In this document: positions 1 through 8,563 of the stretch, piece by piece
Position numbering within the stretch: the stretch's first letter is position 1
How the letters are laid out: each line of letters starts with the position of its first letter
Assembly: GCA_938048505.1 (NCBI GenBank)
Contig: CALIUX010000248.1
Coordinates: 1 to 24,403, forward strand
Reading direction: 5' to 3'
Length of the DNA: 24,403 nucleotides
Source of the DNA: an uncultured Pseudomonadales bacterium
GTDB taxonomy: Bacteria > Pseudomonadota > Gammaproteobacteria > Pseudomonadales > Cellvibrionaceae
The notes under the pieces: generated by a model
Database searches by the model: none
Told to the model about the DNA's origin: nothing
Seen by the model: the letters and a program-made list of their open reading frames with translations, nothing else
Made by a program: the position numbers and the translations under genes

Positions 1-1943
1 CGGTACGAATCTTTCTCTTCGTAAATAATCGAATTAAATTGCCCTTCACTGCGAATACTCGCCAACATAAATGGGTATTGCTCTGTCAAACGTGATTGAA
101 ATAATGCCGTACACGCAAAGCGCGCTTTTTGCTCTGGCATATTAAAAACTGGGCGGTGAAGCACTCTACCATTAATCGTAAATTCTTCTTTGGTTTGAGA
201 AATATTTTCTAAGGGTTGTAAATTGGGAATACATTCCGCAATCAGTTTACGAATTGCATCATGATCACGCAACGCAGCAAAATCGATGGGGCTATCAGGC
301 AATAATTTTGCTGCAAACTCAGAAAATACTGCTGACTCTGGCCGGGCATGATGCAATCGCTCAATGCCACCATCGCTCATGCGCACAAAATTAAACATCG
401 ATTCCTGCGTCGTCGGTTGTAATTCTTCATCCCTAGCAGAAACCGGTAAGACAAGTACTTCGCCATCACTCACACCATGAAAATGACCTGCATTGAGCGT
501 TGTCGTGAGATACATTTTAAAACGAATCGCATTTAACGCCTCTTCAGCCCAGCGGCTATTAGGCGTTGCGGCATACAAATTCCCACCCAATAGTAATGCC
601 GCATCCATTTCTCCTGCATGGGCAGCACGTAAGCATGCCAGTGTATCCAAACCTTTTTCTTGGGGCAGTGACAAACCCAATACTTGCTCTAACTTATCTA
701 AAACAGGCTTGGCCAATTCAGGTTTGACACCAACAGTGCCGACACCTTGAACATTACTATGCCCTCTTAAGGGCAATAAACCAGCACCCTTTTTACCTAC
801 CATACCGCGTAATAACACTAAGTTAGCGATGGCCTCGACATTATCTACACCCTGTTGGTGGTGAGTAATCCCCATCCCCCAGGCAATGATCATTTTTTGT
901 GCTGCTGCCATTTTGTTCGCCAAGCGTATTATGGCTTCTTGTTCTATACCGCTTGATTCACACAGTTCAGACCAGGCTACCGCCCGCAAGGATTGTTTCA
1001 GCTCATCAAAACCTTGGGTATGTTCTGCAATAAAGGCAGCATGAATCTCATTCGACTCAAGCCAAGCCTTCGCAATGCCCATCAGTAAGGCGAGGTCACC
1101 GCCAATCTTGGGTTGAATATACTCAGAAGCAATCTCACTTCCGCCTTTGAGCATCGACTTAGCACTTTTAGGTACGGCAAATTTCACTAAACCCGGCTCT
1201 TTAGCGGGGTTAATCACAATAACCTGCCCACCTCGCTCACGACAATGCATGAGCTGATGAATAAAACGCGGATGGTTTGAAGACGGGTTAGCGCCGATCA
1301 CCACAATGCAATCACTTTCACCTACATCGTCTAATGAAACCGTAGAGGTTCCCGTTCCGAGCGTATTTTGCAAGCCCACACCCGTTGCCTGATGGCAATA
1401 ATACGAACAATTGTTCACATTATTGGTGCCATAAGCGCGTGCTAATAGCTGTAATAAAAAAGCCGCTTCGTTAGAGGATCGACCCGAGGCATAAAAAAAG
1501 CTTTTTTCAGGTGAGATATCTTGGAAAGTTTTTGCGGCAAGATCCAGTGCTTTATCCCATGAAACAGCAGAGTAATGCTGGCTACCAGGCGCTTTATATA
1601 ACGGCGTGTCCAATCGCCCTAAATGTTCTAATTCACGTGCACTCAAGTCACGAAAGTCATCTAGAGAATGTTGCTCAAAAAGCGCCGACGGGATGGGTGG
1701 CTGAATATCCGTTGATTGTGCCTGAATACTTTTGTTACAGACCGAAGGGAATTCATTCAGCTCATTGGTCATACCTCCTTTTTGCCCTCCCATACCTAAG
1801 CCACACGCCTTACACGTATTGTTTGCCTTGAGAGCCTTTGCTGAGTCTTTTAGGCCAATACGCGCGAGTGTTTGCAATGTATAAAGCACTTTTTTGGGGC
1901 CGCCCCCGACAATACGAACAATATCTTCTTTGGGTGAGCGCAT
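1..1943 (-). CDS. Molybdopterin oxidoreductase, FdhF/YdeP-like alpha subunit (partial, C-terminus cut by window edge)
   Basis: The frame stays open from an ATG at 1943-1941 to the left edge, giving 647 visible codons of a family usually near 750-780 residues, so the C-terminal MoCo-binding domain is mostly missing. The N-terminus has a CKAC motif (Cys44, Cys47) followed by a Gly-rich GLGMGGQKGG run. That two-cysteine signature is typical of the YdeP/'oxidoreductase alpha subunit' family rather than the four-cysteine Fe-S motif of classical formate dehydrogenases. Further in are NNCSYYCHQATGVGL, the family equivalent of the active-site segment, then VVIGANPSSNHPR, IAWGMGITHH, LLRGMVGKKGAG and LLLGGNLYAATPN, all characteristic of molybdopterin-guanine-dinucleotide enzymes. 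No signal peptide is seen, so it is probably cytoplasmic. A weak AGG precedes the ATG. Substrate is not deducible: relatives are called formate dehydrogenases, but E. coli YdeP is linked to acid resistance. Partner subunits and fdhD are not visible in the window. Confidence 0.9.
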   Translation of the reverse strand, partial: MRSPKEDIVRIVGGGPKKVLYTLQTLARIGLKDSAKALKANNTCKACGLGMGGQKGGMTNELNEFPSVCNKSIQAQSTDIQPPIPSALFEQHSLDDFRDLSARELEHLGRLDTPLYKAPGSQHYSAVSWDKALDLAAKTFQDISPEKSFFYASGRSSNEAAFLLQLLARAYGTNNVNNCSYYCHQATGVGLQNTLGTGTSTVSLDDVGESDCIVVIGANPSSNHPRFIHQLMHCRERGGQVIVINPAKEPGLVKFAVPKSAKSMLKGGSEIASEYIQPKIGGDLALLMGIAKAWLESNEIHAAFIAEHTQGFDELKQSLRAVAWSELCESSGIEQEAIIRLANKMAAAQKMIIAWGMGITHHQQGVDNVEAIANLVLLRGMVGKKGAGLLPLRGHSNVQGVGTVGVKPELAKPVLDKLEQVLGLSLPQEKGLDTLACLRAAHAGEMDAALLLGGNLYAATPNSRWAEEALNAIRFKMYLTTTLNAGHFHGVSDGEVLVLPVSARDEELQPTTQESMFNFVRMSDGGIERLHHARPESAVFSEFAAKLLPDSPIDFAALRDHDAIRKLIAECIPNLQPLENISQTKEEFTINGRVLHRPVFNMPEQKARFACTALFQSRLTEQYPFMLASIRSEGQFNSIIYEEKDSY

Positions 1944-1991
1944 AAATGAACCTGATGAGACAAACAGTAAAAGGAATTAACGATGAGATGC

Positions 1992-2009
1992 GGTAGGGAA
2001 GCACCTACC
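1992..2009 (-). other. Small hairpin in the leader of the molybdopterin oxidoreductase gene
   Basis: The 256-bp divergent spacer 1944-2199 contains GGTAGG (1992-1997) and CCTACC (2004-2009), a perfect 6-bp inverted repeat around a 6-nt loop, about 49 bp upstream of the minus-strand ATG. It could be an operator half-pair or a leader hairpin. I saw no convincing FNR box, molybdenum-cofactor riboswitch or strong promoter in the rest of the spacer, which must hold promoters for both divergent genes. Confidence 0.25.
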
Positions 2010-2199
2010 CCTGAGATTGTTTAATGAATCGTCCAGTAGATTTACCGCGTGACAAGTTTAGACAACCAAGCTAGGTAAAAATGCAGTATCTGCATCAAAA
2101 AGTAACGTCAATTATTCATTTAAACGATAAAAAAGTGTCACACACCTCACATAGAGTAGGCATGCGTTTTAACGATCTTTTTTCACCTATGAGGTATTC

Positions 2200-3495
2200 A
2201 TGAAATTAGTTAGCCGAGCAATATTAACCAGTTTAGCCCTTTTCACGCTGAATGCGTGTGATGGTGATGATGAAACAGTAAGAATTGAGCAAGTTGAAAA
2301 GCCTGTGATTGTACCTGTACCGGTGGGTTCAGCACCTGATGTACAAGTGGGTACAAGGCCTTATTTTTTAGTGGATGGTTTAGAAGAAGGTGAGCTAAAA
2401 AACACACTCAAAGCGTGTGCAGAGGGGCCTTTTTATCCAACCGACTTTTCAATTGGTCACCGTGGCGCACCAATGCAGTACCCCGAGCATACAAAAGAGT
2501 CTTACGAAGCCGCAGCCAGAATGGGCGCTGGCATACTCGAATGCGATGTCACCTTTACCCAAGATAAAGAGCTGGTCTGTCGACACTCTCAGTGTGATCT
2601 ACATACTACCACCAATATTTTAGCAACAGGCTTAGCCAGTAAGTGCAGTACTCCTTTTGTACCGGCTGATCCAGCTTCTGGCACTGAAGCACAAGCACAA
2701 TGCTGCACAAGCGATATCACCCTAGCTGAATTCAAAACGCTGCAAGGTAAAATGGATGCAGCTAATACCATGGGAACGACTGTCGAAGAGTATATGAATG
2801 GCACAGCAACATGGCGCACAGATTTGTATGCGAGCCGTGGAACCTTGCTGACCCATGCAGAAAGTATTGCACTCTTCAAAAAACTCAACGCTAAAATGAC
2901 ACCCGAATTAAAAGCGCCTAACGTAACCATGCCATTTGATGGGTTTAGCCAACAAGACTATGCACAGAAGATGATCGATGAATACCGGGCTGCAGGTGTA
3001 TCGGCCGATCAGGTCTGGGCACAATCGTTTAACGTGGAAGATGTAAAATACTGGATCCAAAATGAAGCCGAATTTGGTAAACAAGCCGTTTATCTTGATG
3101 GCCGCTATGACGACCCTACCTTTAAAGTAGACGATGCTAGTACATGGTCACCGAGTATGGAAGAGTTAGTAGCCGACGGCGTACAAATATTAGCACCGCC
3201 TACATGGATGCTCGTGACCACTGAAGATGGCAAAATCGTGCCGTCTCTCTACGCCAAAGCTGCCAAAGCCGCTGGGCTCGGTATTATTACCTGGACACTA
3301 GAACGCTCAGGCCCATTAGCATCAGGCGGCGGCTGGTATTACCAAACCATCAAAGATGTGACAAATAACGATAGCGTTCAACTCAAGTTATTAGATGTAC
3401 TCGCGCAAGACGTAGGCGTACTAGGTGTCTTTTCTGATTGGCCTGGCACAACAACTTACTATGCTAGCTGCATGGGTATGCCTGCTAGTATTTAA
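2200..3495 (+). CDS. Glycerophosphodiester phosphodiesterase family lipoprotein
   Basis: A 431-residue protein whose N-terminus is a lipoprotein signal peptide ending in LNAC (Cys20), so it should be anchored in the envelope facing the periplasm or outside. The GDPD signature is clear: IGHRGAP (His87, Arg88), PEHTKES, then GILECDV (Glu114, Asp116) and LVCRHS (His129). These are the two catalytic histidines and the acidic metal ligands of the TIM-barrel phosphodiesterases that hydrolyse glycerophosphodiesters to glycerol-3-phosphate and an alcohol. The C-terminal barrel includes [10 protein letters not shown]. It is cysteine-rich for the family (CRHSQC, a CC pair, a C-terminal Cys), suggesting disulfides. 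The start is supported by GAGG about 7 nt upstream of the ATG. The gene is monocistronic and converges on the GH5 gene. Role is inferred as scavenging phosphate or glycerol from phospholipid head groups; the exact substrate is unknown. Confidence 0.9.
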   Translation: MKLVSRAILTSLALFTLNACDGDDETVRIEQVEKPVIVPVPVGSAPDVQVGTRPYFLVDGLEEGELKNTLKACAEGPFYPTDFSIGHRGAPMQYPEHTKESYEAAARMGAGILECDVTFTQDKELVCRHSQCDLHTTTNILATGLASKCSTPFVPADPASGTEAQAQCCTSDITLAEFKTLQGKMDAANTMGTTVEEYMNGTATWRTDLYASRGTLLTHAESIALFKKLNAKMTPELKAPNVTMPFDGFSQQDYAQKMIDEYRAAGVSADQVWAQSFNVEDVKYWIQNEAEFGKQAVYLDGRYDDPTFKVDDASTWSPSMEELVADGVQILAPPTWMLVTTEDGKIVPSLYAKAAKAAGLGIITWTLERSGPLASGGGWYYQTIKDVTNNDSVQLKLLDVLAQDVGVLGVFSDWPGTTTYYASCMGMPASI

Positions 3496-3591
3496 TGTAA
3501 TGACAACTCAAAATAAAAGTCAGAAAGCTAAAAAGCGTTATTGGTTTAACATAAAAAAGTAGTATAAAAAATTACCAATAAAATAGCATAA

Positions 3592-3625
3592 AAAAAGCCA
3601 GCCTATTTTGATAGTCTGGCTTTTT
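3592..3625. terminator. Bidirectional rho-independent terminator between convergent genes
   Basis: AAAAAGCCAG (3592-3601) pairs perfectly with CTGGCTTTTT (3616-3625). Inside, CTAT (3603-3606) pairs with ATAG (3611-3614) after one mismatch. The A-run on one side and T-run on the other let it work for both the GDPD gene (plus) and the GH5 gene (minus). The rest of 3496-3685 is A/T-rich with no gene. Confidence 0.85.
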
Positions 3626-3685
3626 ACTTTATATCGCTTTTATTTAATATATATTTTATTCTAAAAAAATAACAATATCTAAGCT

Positions 3686-4864
3686 TTATTGAGCAGCTTC
3701 TAGCAGCGCTTTTTTGAAAAAGGCGCCCTGCTCTGTCGGCGTATAATCCCAATCTTTAATCATTGTAGGCGCCCAATCCGGGTCAAATACCCAAGCCGTC
3801 CAAGAAATATTGCGCTCTTTCATAAATTCAATAATTGCAGGGCCATAGGTATTCCCATTATGAATAACGGGCACATGTGCGCCTTTACCGTCTGCTTTGG
3901 TATAACCTATTTCGGTTGCCATCAATGGGTATTTTTTTGCAGCAAAACCCCACTGTTTTTCCCACTGCTGCTTAAATTGTTGCACAGAAATAGCTGCATC
4001 TTTATTAGAGCGCCCTTTCTGCGGATATGGGTGAACAGCATACGCAATACCTTTTCTGCGGATTGGCTGTGCAGCAGCCTGCTCTAAGCCATATGCCCAA
4101 TTAAAACCGGCAACAAGTGGAATAGTCTTTTCATCGTAGGCATAAACAATATCGACCAAAGACTCTAAAAGCGCTCGCCATTCCTGCCATGTAACAGGAC
4201 CGAGTGAATTGACACCGTTACCAATGTAATCGTAGGTGGGCTCATTGAATAATTCATAAACAGCTATAGTCGGAACATTTTTATAGCGGAATGCAATCGT
4301 CTTCCAGAAATTAGATGTCTCAATCATATTGGTCTCATACATGGGATGCTGGTACATACCTGCATGTAAGTTACCAATAGAATGCCAATCGATAATTAAA
4401 TATAGTCCTAGTTCATTGGCCCACTTAACCGCTTCATCTAAACGGGCTAAGTGCCAATCTTTCCCCTCTGTACGCCAAGACAAAGGGTGTATAGGGTAGC
4501 GAACTGTATTCGCACCCCAGCGTTTGGCCTCGACAAAAATGCCCTTATTCCAACGCTTGTCATAAGCTAACTTTGATGGGTCCGCAATGTTCATTCCTCG
4601 CAAGGTAAAAGTGTTGCCACTTTCATCTATTACAACATTACCCTTTACCGACAAACGATCTTGCGGCTGCAAGATAGCGGTGTCAAAGCGTGTAGGGTAC
4701 GGAATATTCCACCACTCTTTGGCAGAAGCTTGATGGTCAGTAAAACCATGATTTTGCTCAGGGTTTTGTGATGATTTTGTTGGTAATGAGCTAGAACACC
4801 CTACAAAAAAAGCACTGGCACATGCCAAAATCCCACATTTAATTATTATATTTTTAATGTTCAT
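3686..4864 (-). CDS. GH5-family glycoside hydrolase (cellulase-like) lipoprotein
   Basis: I place the start at the ATG 4864-4862 because GGAG lies 5 nt before it. An in-frame ATG 21 nt further upstream lacks such a site. The 392-residue product begins with a lipoprotein signal peptide ending in FVGC (Cys23), so it is probably outer-membrane or surface anchored. GH5 clan-A landmarks follow in order: GNTFTLRGMNI, ANTVRYPIHP, YLIIDWHS, VYELFNEPT with the acid/base Glu208, YAVHPYP, MATEIGYT with the nucleophile Glu318, and SWTAWVFDPDW. The family hydrolyses beta-1,4 or related glucan and mannan links by a retaining mechanism. The polysaccharide here is not deducible and no carbohydrate-binding module is visible. 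It ends at the shared terminator and seems monocistronic. Confidence 0.9.
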   Translation of the reverse strand: MNIKNIIIKCGILACASAFFVGCSSSLPTKSSQNPEQNHGFTDHQASAKEWWNIPYPTRFDTAILQPQDRLSVKGNVVIDESGNTFTLRGMNIADPSKLAYDKRWNKGIFVEAKRWGANTVRYPIHPLSWRTEGKDWHLARLDEAVKWANELGLYLIIDWHSIGNLHAGMYQHPMYETNMIETSNFWKTIAFRYKNVPTIAVYELFNEPTYDYIGNGVNSLGPVTWQEWRALLESLVDIVYAYDEKTIPLVAGFNWAYGLEQAAAQPIRRKGIAYAVHPYPQKGRSNKDAAISVQQFKQQWEKQWGFAAKKYPLMATEIGYTKADGKGAHVPVIHNGNTYGPAIIEFMKERNISWTAWVFDPDWAPTMIKDWDYTPTEQGAFFKKALLEAAQ

Positions 4865-5155
4865 ACCTGCTCCAAAAAACCCCAAAAATAACCACTTTAA
4901 ATTAAGTCAATACATAATAAATAAAAGGATAAACAGAGGCAGCCCTTTTAAGTCACTCAACTTTGGGCCGCCTAAAGGTACTCGATCAGTCGTACTGCAT
5001 AATCCTATCTGGTCAGATCATAGCATTATCATTGAACACCATCTATTGTGTAGACTAAATGCAAAATGAAAAAATGCAAAAATAAGATACTTCAACGTGC
5101 TGCGCAATTATATTGACAACTCCACTAACTATTCGATTACACATTCTATTGGCTA
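4865..5155. other. Intergenic region between the GH5 gene and ybbP
   Basis: This 291-bp stretch lies upstream of the minus-strand GH5 gene and downstream of minus-strand ybbP. It must hold the GH5 promoter, but no hexamer pair is convincing. A short inverted repeat, ATCTG-GT-CAGAT (5007-5018), is the only structured site noticed. No clear intrinsic terminator for ybbP was found, and the open frame on the plus strand here has no recognisable protein features. Confidence 0.3.
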
Positions 5156-7687
5156 TTACATTGTGCGCTTGAGCGAGTGAGTAGGTGGTACAACTAAAAT
5201 ACTACGCCCAGAAAAGACACCGGTAGCAGCTAACACCACGACAGAAAGCGGTATTCCCCAGTACCATATGCTCAAAAAACCTAATGCATCGATTTCTAAT
5301 GTTTTAACTAGCCAAAATCGCATAAGCAGCTCCGTCCCGAGGCTTGCAACGATGCCTGCTACAATACCTAAAACAATAAATTCAATCCAAAGGGAGTGCA
5401 TGATTAATTGGCGAGACGCGCCAAAGGTTCGCATTAAAACAGCAGCTCTTAAGCGTACAGGCAAGGTGATCGAAATACTTGCTAACAAAACAGCAATGGC
5501 AGAAAAAACAATCAGTAATAATAGATACTCAACAGCCAAGCCTAACTGCTGTATTAATTTTTTAAGTGAAAGTAATGCTTGATCAACTTCAATTAGCGTT
5601 ACAGAAGGAAAACGCTGTGACAGTGCATTGACGATATTTTTTTTATCTGGTGGCAAATAAAAACTAGTAATCCAGCTATTCGCGACAAACGGTGATGGTA
5701 TACGATTAAAAATGATAAAGAAATTAGGTCGCATACTTTGCCAACTTAACATGCGAATGTTAGCAATCTCTGCCGTCACTTCTTGGCCAGCCAAACTCAC
5801 CACAACGTTATCGCCTAACTGCATGCCCGCGCCATTGGCATATTCATATTCAACGGATATCAACAAAGGGGATTCAGAGGCGGTCACGTTAGAATCCATT
5901 GCAGAATCAATAACAGGCGATGGAGGCCACCACTCTCCTTCTTTTAACGTATTGTCAGACTGCAGAGTATCAGACCATGTTAGATTCAGCTCTCTCTCAT
6001 AGTTGATATTCCCGCGATTTTCGAGAGACTGCAAATGTTCTTCCCAAGGCAGGTTATTAATTGCAACAATACGTCCACGTGTCATAGCATAATAAGGCGA
6101 TACATTATCCGAATGCCCAGCAATCATATTTTCAATATCAGCTTTCTGATGATCAAAAATATTAAATATAAAATGATTTGGCGCGCCTTCAGGTACTTGC
6201 TGCTGCCATGCAGCTAATAATTGCGTGCGTGCAGTGTAAACAGAAAATAGCACCATAAAAATCAGACCAAACACTGTCGCTTGCGTTGCATTTTGATAAC
6301 GGTATCGCAACCACTGTCCCAATCCTAAACGCCATGCTCCCTTAGAATAATCATGCAAAGCGCCTAAAGGCTTGAAGCTCAGCACCACGATTAAACGCAC
6401 AAGGTAAAAAGCCGCAAACAACCCTAAAAAAGCCAACAGAGGCAATAAAATCATGCCCGATAGCAGCATGACGAGGGAGATCATCACCCCAATACCCAGC
6501 AAATAGTATTGGTAAGGCAAAGCCATTGCGTGCTGCGTGCGCAGCACCGTCATAGGTGATGCTTTGCGAAGCCACCAAAAATGGGGGCCAGCAAAAGCAA
6601 AGAGTACTGTCACGCCGCTAATAATAGGCGTAGTCCAAGCACCCCAAGCTGGGGAAGGTAGTGTTTGCTGTATTAAATTTGACAATACAGCCAGCAAGCC
6701 TTGATGAAAAGCCCAGCCCGCAAAGAGGCCTACTGCACAACCCAAGAGCGCCAATATGAGTAATTGCCAAACAAAAACCAATAGCACTGCACGCGGTCCT
6801 AAGCCTAACGTTTTCAACAAGGCGACTTGGTTATTTTGATTACGAGCAAATTCGTTAGCGGCAAGACCTATTGCGACGGCTCCTAATAATAATGCTAAGC
6901 TTGCTACCATCAGAACATAACCATTAATACGCTTAAAAGCATCAGCTTCTGGGCCACTGCCGCTACCTGCTGCATTCCAGCGCAAATGATTATGCTTTGC
7001 TAGAGCAATCGAATCTTTGTAGCGAATCAGCGCATCCTTTTCACCCACCAACATCATGCTATATTGCACTCGACTACCCGGTGCAATCGCGCGAGTGCTA
7101 TCAACATCGCCGTAATGCATTAATACCCTTGGGGCAAAGCCCATGACACTTTGGGGGTTATCGGGTTCTTGAATAAGCGCTTTAGTAATACGAAATTCAC
7201 CATCGCCCACAGCAATCTTATCGCCTACTGAAACCCCTAGTGCACCAAAAAGCCGTGAAGTCAGCCATACCTCGCCCAAAGCAGGCCCTTTTGCCTCTTC
7301 AACAGGTTCTCCAAAGGGTTTTGAAGCAACTAAGAACTGCCCCTTTAACGGAAAACCCTCATCTACGGCCCTGACAGCACCCAACTGAGAAGCTTCTTCT
7401 TGAGAAAATAACATGGCACGAAAAGCCAAACTGTTCGCAATCAATAAACCCTGTGACTGAGCTTGACCCTGCCATTCTGAAGGGATGGGAACTGCGCCTT
7501 CGATTAATGCATCACCGGCTAATAAGTGACTAGCCTGAGAATACACCAGCTGCTTTAAACGATCAGTAGTGAGAGTTAAGCAAGCCACTACACCAACCGA
7601 CATGATCAGTGCAAATAACAACATAGCTGCACTGCGGCCACCTGCTCCGCGCCAAAGTAAACGGTTCGCCAGTTTAATATGTTTCAC
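5156..7687 (-). CDS. ybbP: ABC transporter permease, YbbP type (two FtsX domains)
   Basis: A large inner-membrane permease of 843 residues, close to the size of E. coli YbbP. The start is a GTG at 7687-7685 with GGAG 6 nt upstream, overlapping the end of ybbA by 14 bp, so the two are translationally coupled. One membrane segment lies near residues 20-40, followed by a large periplasmic domain. An FtsX core (LALLLGAVAIGLAAN, then NQVALLKTLG) and further transmembrane helices follow. A second periplasmic region precedes a C-terminal FtsX core that repeats the pattern (VLLASISITLPVRLRAAVL, then MRTFGAS). The NQxxLLKTLG and RxxVLMRTFGAS loops are the typical coupling region to the MacB/LolD-type ATPase. 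The family is thought to move or extract lipophilic molecules, but its substrate is not established. The conserved tesA neighbour hints at lipid or peptide metabolism. Confidence 0.93.
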   Translation of the reverse strand: MKHIKLANRLLWRGAGGRSAAMLLFALIMSVGVVACLTLTTDRLKQLVYSQASHLLAGDALIEGAVPIPSEWQGQAQSQGLLIANSLAFRAMLFSQEEASQLGAVRAVDEGFPLKGQFLVASKPFGEPVEEAKGPALGEVWLTSRLFGALGVSVGDKIAVGDGEFRITKALIQEPDNPQSVMGFAPRVLMHYGDVDSTRAIAPGSRVQYSMMLVGEKDALIRYKDSIALAKHNHLRWNAAGSGSGPEADAFKRINGYVLMVASLALLLGAVAIGLAANEFARNQNNQVALLKTLGLGPRAVLLVFVWQLLILALLGCAVGLFAGWAFHQGLLAVLSNLIQQTLPSPAWGAWTTPIISGVTVLFAFAGPHFWWLRKASPMTVLRTQHAMALPYQYYLLGIGVMISLVMLLSGMILLPLLAFLGLFAAFYLVRLIVVLSFKPLGALHDYSKGAWRLGLGQWLRYRYQNATQATVFGLIFMVLFSVYTARTQLLAAWQQQVPEGAPNHFIFNIFDHQKADIENMIAGHSDNVSPYYAMTRGRIVAINNLPWEEHLQSLENRGNINYERELNLTWSDTLQSDNTLKEGEWWPPSPVIDSAMDSNVTASESPLLISVEYEYANGAGMQLGDNVVVSLAGQEVTAEIANIRMLSWQSMRPNFFIIFNRIPSPFVANSWITSFYLPPDKKNIVNALSQRFPSVTLIEVDQALLSLKKLIQQLGLAVEYLLLLIVFSAIAVLLASISITLPVRLRAAVLMRTFGASRQLIMHSLWIEFIVLGIVAGIVASLGTELLMRFWLVKTLEIDALGFLSIWYWGIPLSVVVLAATGVFSGRSILVVPPTHSLKRTM

Positions 7688-8357
7688 TGAGCACTCCGTT
7701 TTTTAACGTTAGTATGCGCTCACAACGCTTAGCAAGCTTTAAATCATGGGTGACTAAAATGAGGGTCTGCTGTTGCTCACTGGCTAATTGAAAAAGCAAA
7801 TCAGCAATTTGCTCACCCGTCTGCGTATCTAAGCTGCCTGTTGGTTCATCGGCAAATAAAATGGGGGACGCACAAGCAAAAGCTCTTGCCAACGCCACGC
7901 GTTGTTGCTCACCACCTGATAATGTTTTGGGGTTATGGTGTATTCGATGCCCCAAGCCCACTCGCTCTAACCATTTCTTCGCCTTTTTTTGTGGCGCGCT
8001 TTCATCTTTTACTTCAAGCGGCAGGCAAACATTTTGAAGTGCCGTTAAACCATCAATTAACTGAAAACTTTGAAAGACAAATGCCACATATTGCGCACGT
8101 ACCGCAGCACGCCCCTCCTCATCAAGGGCAGCAATGTTGATATCGTCAATAAGAACTTTTCCTTGTTTAGGGGTATCTAAACCGGCTAAAAACCCCAGCA
8201 ATGTGGTTTTACCCGAACCCGATGCGCCAACAATAGCAACCGATTGTCCTTTTTTGATATGGCAATTAATGCCATTTAGCAGTGGGTTACCGCCTTGCGA
8301 CGCGTTATCATCTGACATAGCGGGTAAACTGTGAATAAGGTCAATAACATCTAGCAT
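7674..8357 (-). CDS. ybbA: ABC transporter ATP-binding protein, YbbA type
   Basis: A 227-residue ATPase of the LolD/MacB group that pairs with the overlapping YbbP permease. Walker A is GASGSGKTT (Lys50), the Q-loop region is VFQSFQL, the ABC signature is LSGGEQQRVALARAF, Walker B is ILFADEPTGSLD and the switch histidine sits in LVTHDLK. It has a slightly unusual N-terminal insertion, rich in Asn, Gly and Asp around residues 14-25, between the first strand and LLNGINCHIKKG. The ATG at 8357 has a modest AGAG before it. The gene is divergent from tesA across a 206-bp spacer, the arrangement conserved in many gammaproteobacteria. Confidence 0.94.
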   Translation of the reverse strand: MLDVIDLIHSLPAMSDDNASQGGNPLLNGINCHIKKGQSVAIVGASGSGKTTLLGFLAGLDTPKQGKVLIDDINIAALDEEGRAAVRAQYVAFVFQSFQLIDGLTALQNVCLPLEVKDESAPQKKAKKWLERVGLGHRIHHNPKTLSGGEQQRVALARAFACASPILFADEPTGSLDTQTGEQIADLLFQLASEQQQTLILVTHDLKLAKRCERILTLKNGVLSETY

Positions 8358-8372
8358 TGGATTCTCTTTCTT

Positions 8373-8389
8373 TAAGCTTTACGAGCTTA
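8373..8389. promoter_or_regulatory. Interrupted palindrome just upstream of ybbA
   Basis: TAAGCT (8373-8378) and AGCTTA (8384-8389) form a perfect 6-bp inverted repeat around 5 nt, 16 bp before the ybbA start codon. In the ybbA mRNA it would be a hairpin next to the ribosome-binding site. In DNA it could be an operator. The function is a guess. Confidence 0.3.
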
Positions 8390-8401
8390 GGGTTTGACTG
8401 C

Positions 8402-8434
8402 AACCTATTTTGAGCTCGGCCACATCAATAGGTT
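8402..8434. promoter_or_regulatory. Inverted repeat in the ybbA/tesA divergent spacer
   Basis: AACCTATT (8402-8409) and AATAGGTT (8427-8434) are perfect 8-bp inverted arms separated by 17 nt, so arm starts are 25 bp apart. That spacing suits a dimeric regulator bound across about 2.4 helical turns better than an RNA hairpin. A TTGACT hexamer (8394-8399) lies just beside the left arm but has no good -10 partner at 17 nt. Confidence 0.3.
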
Positions 8435-8563
8435 ACGCTGGGAATAGATCATGCTGGGTTCGCGCGCTAATTTAAATCTTGTTTACCAAGGTGTGTTTAT
8501 TGGGCGCTCGCTGCATTCGATACGAATGTGAACAGAAATTAAACAGCAGAAAGTGAGAAGAAA

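Noticed and set aside
493..1831. Plus-strand open frames across the left 2 kb
   Set aside because: They run opposite the continuous molybdopterin oxidoreductase frame, which has clear family motifs.
1944..2199. Molybdenum-cofactor riboswitch or FNR box before the oxidoreductase gene
   Set aside because: Only a 6-bp hairpin is present; neither the riboswitch core nor TTGAT-N4-ATCAA was found.
4857..5069. 70-codon plus-strand frame between the GH5 gene and ybbP
   Set aside because: It overlaps the GH5 start region antisense, lacks a ribosome-binding site and shows no protein-like motifs.
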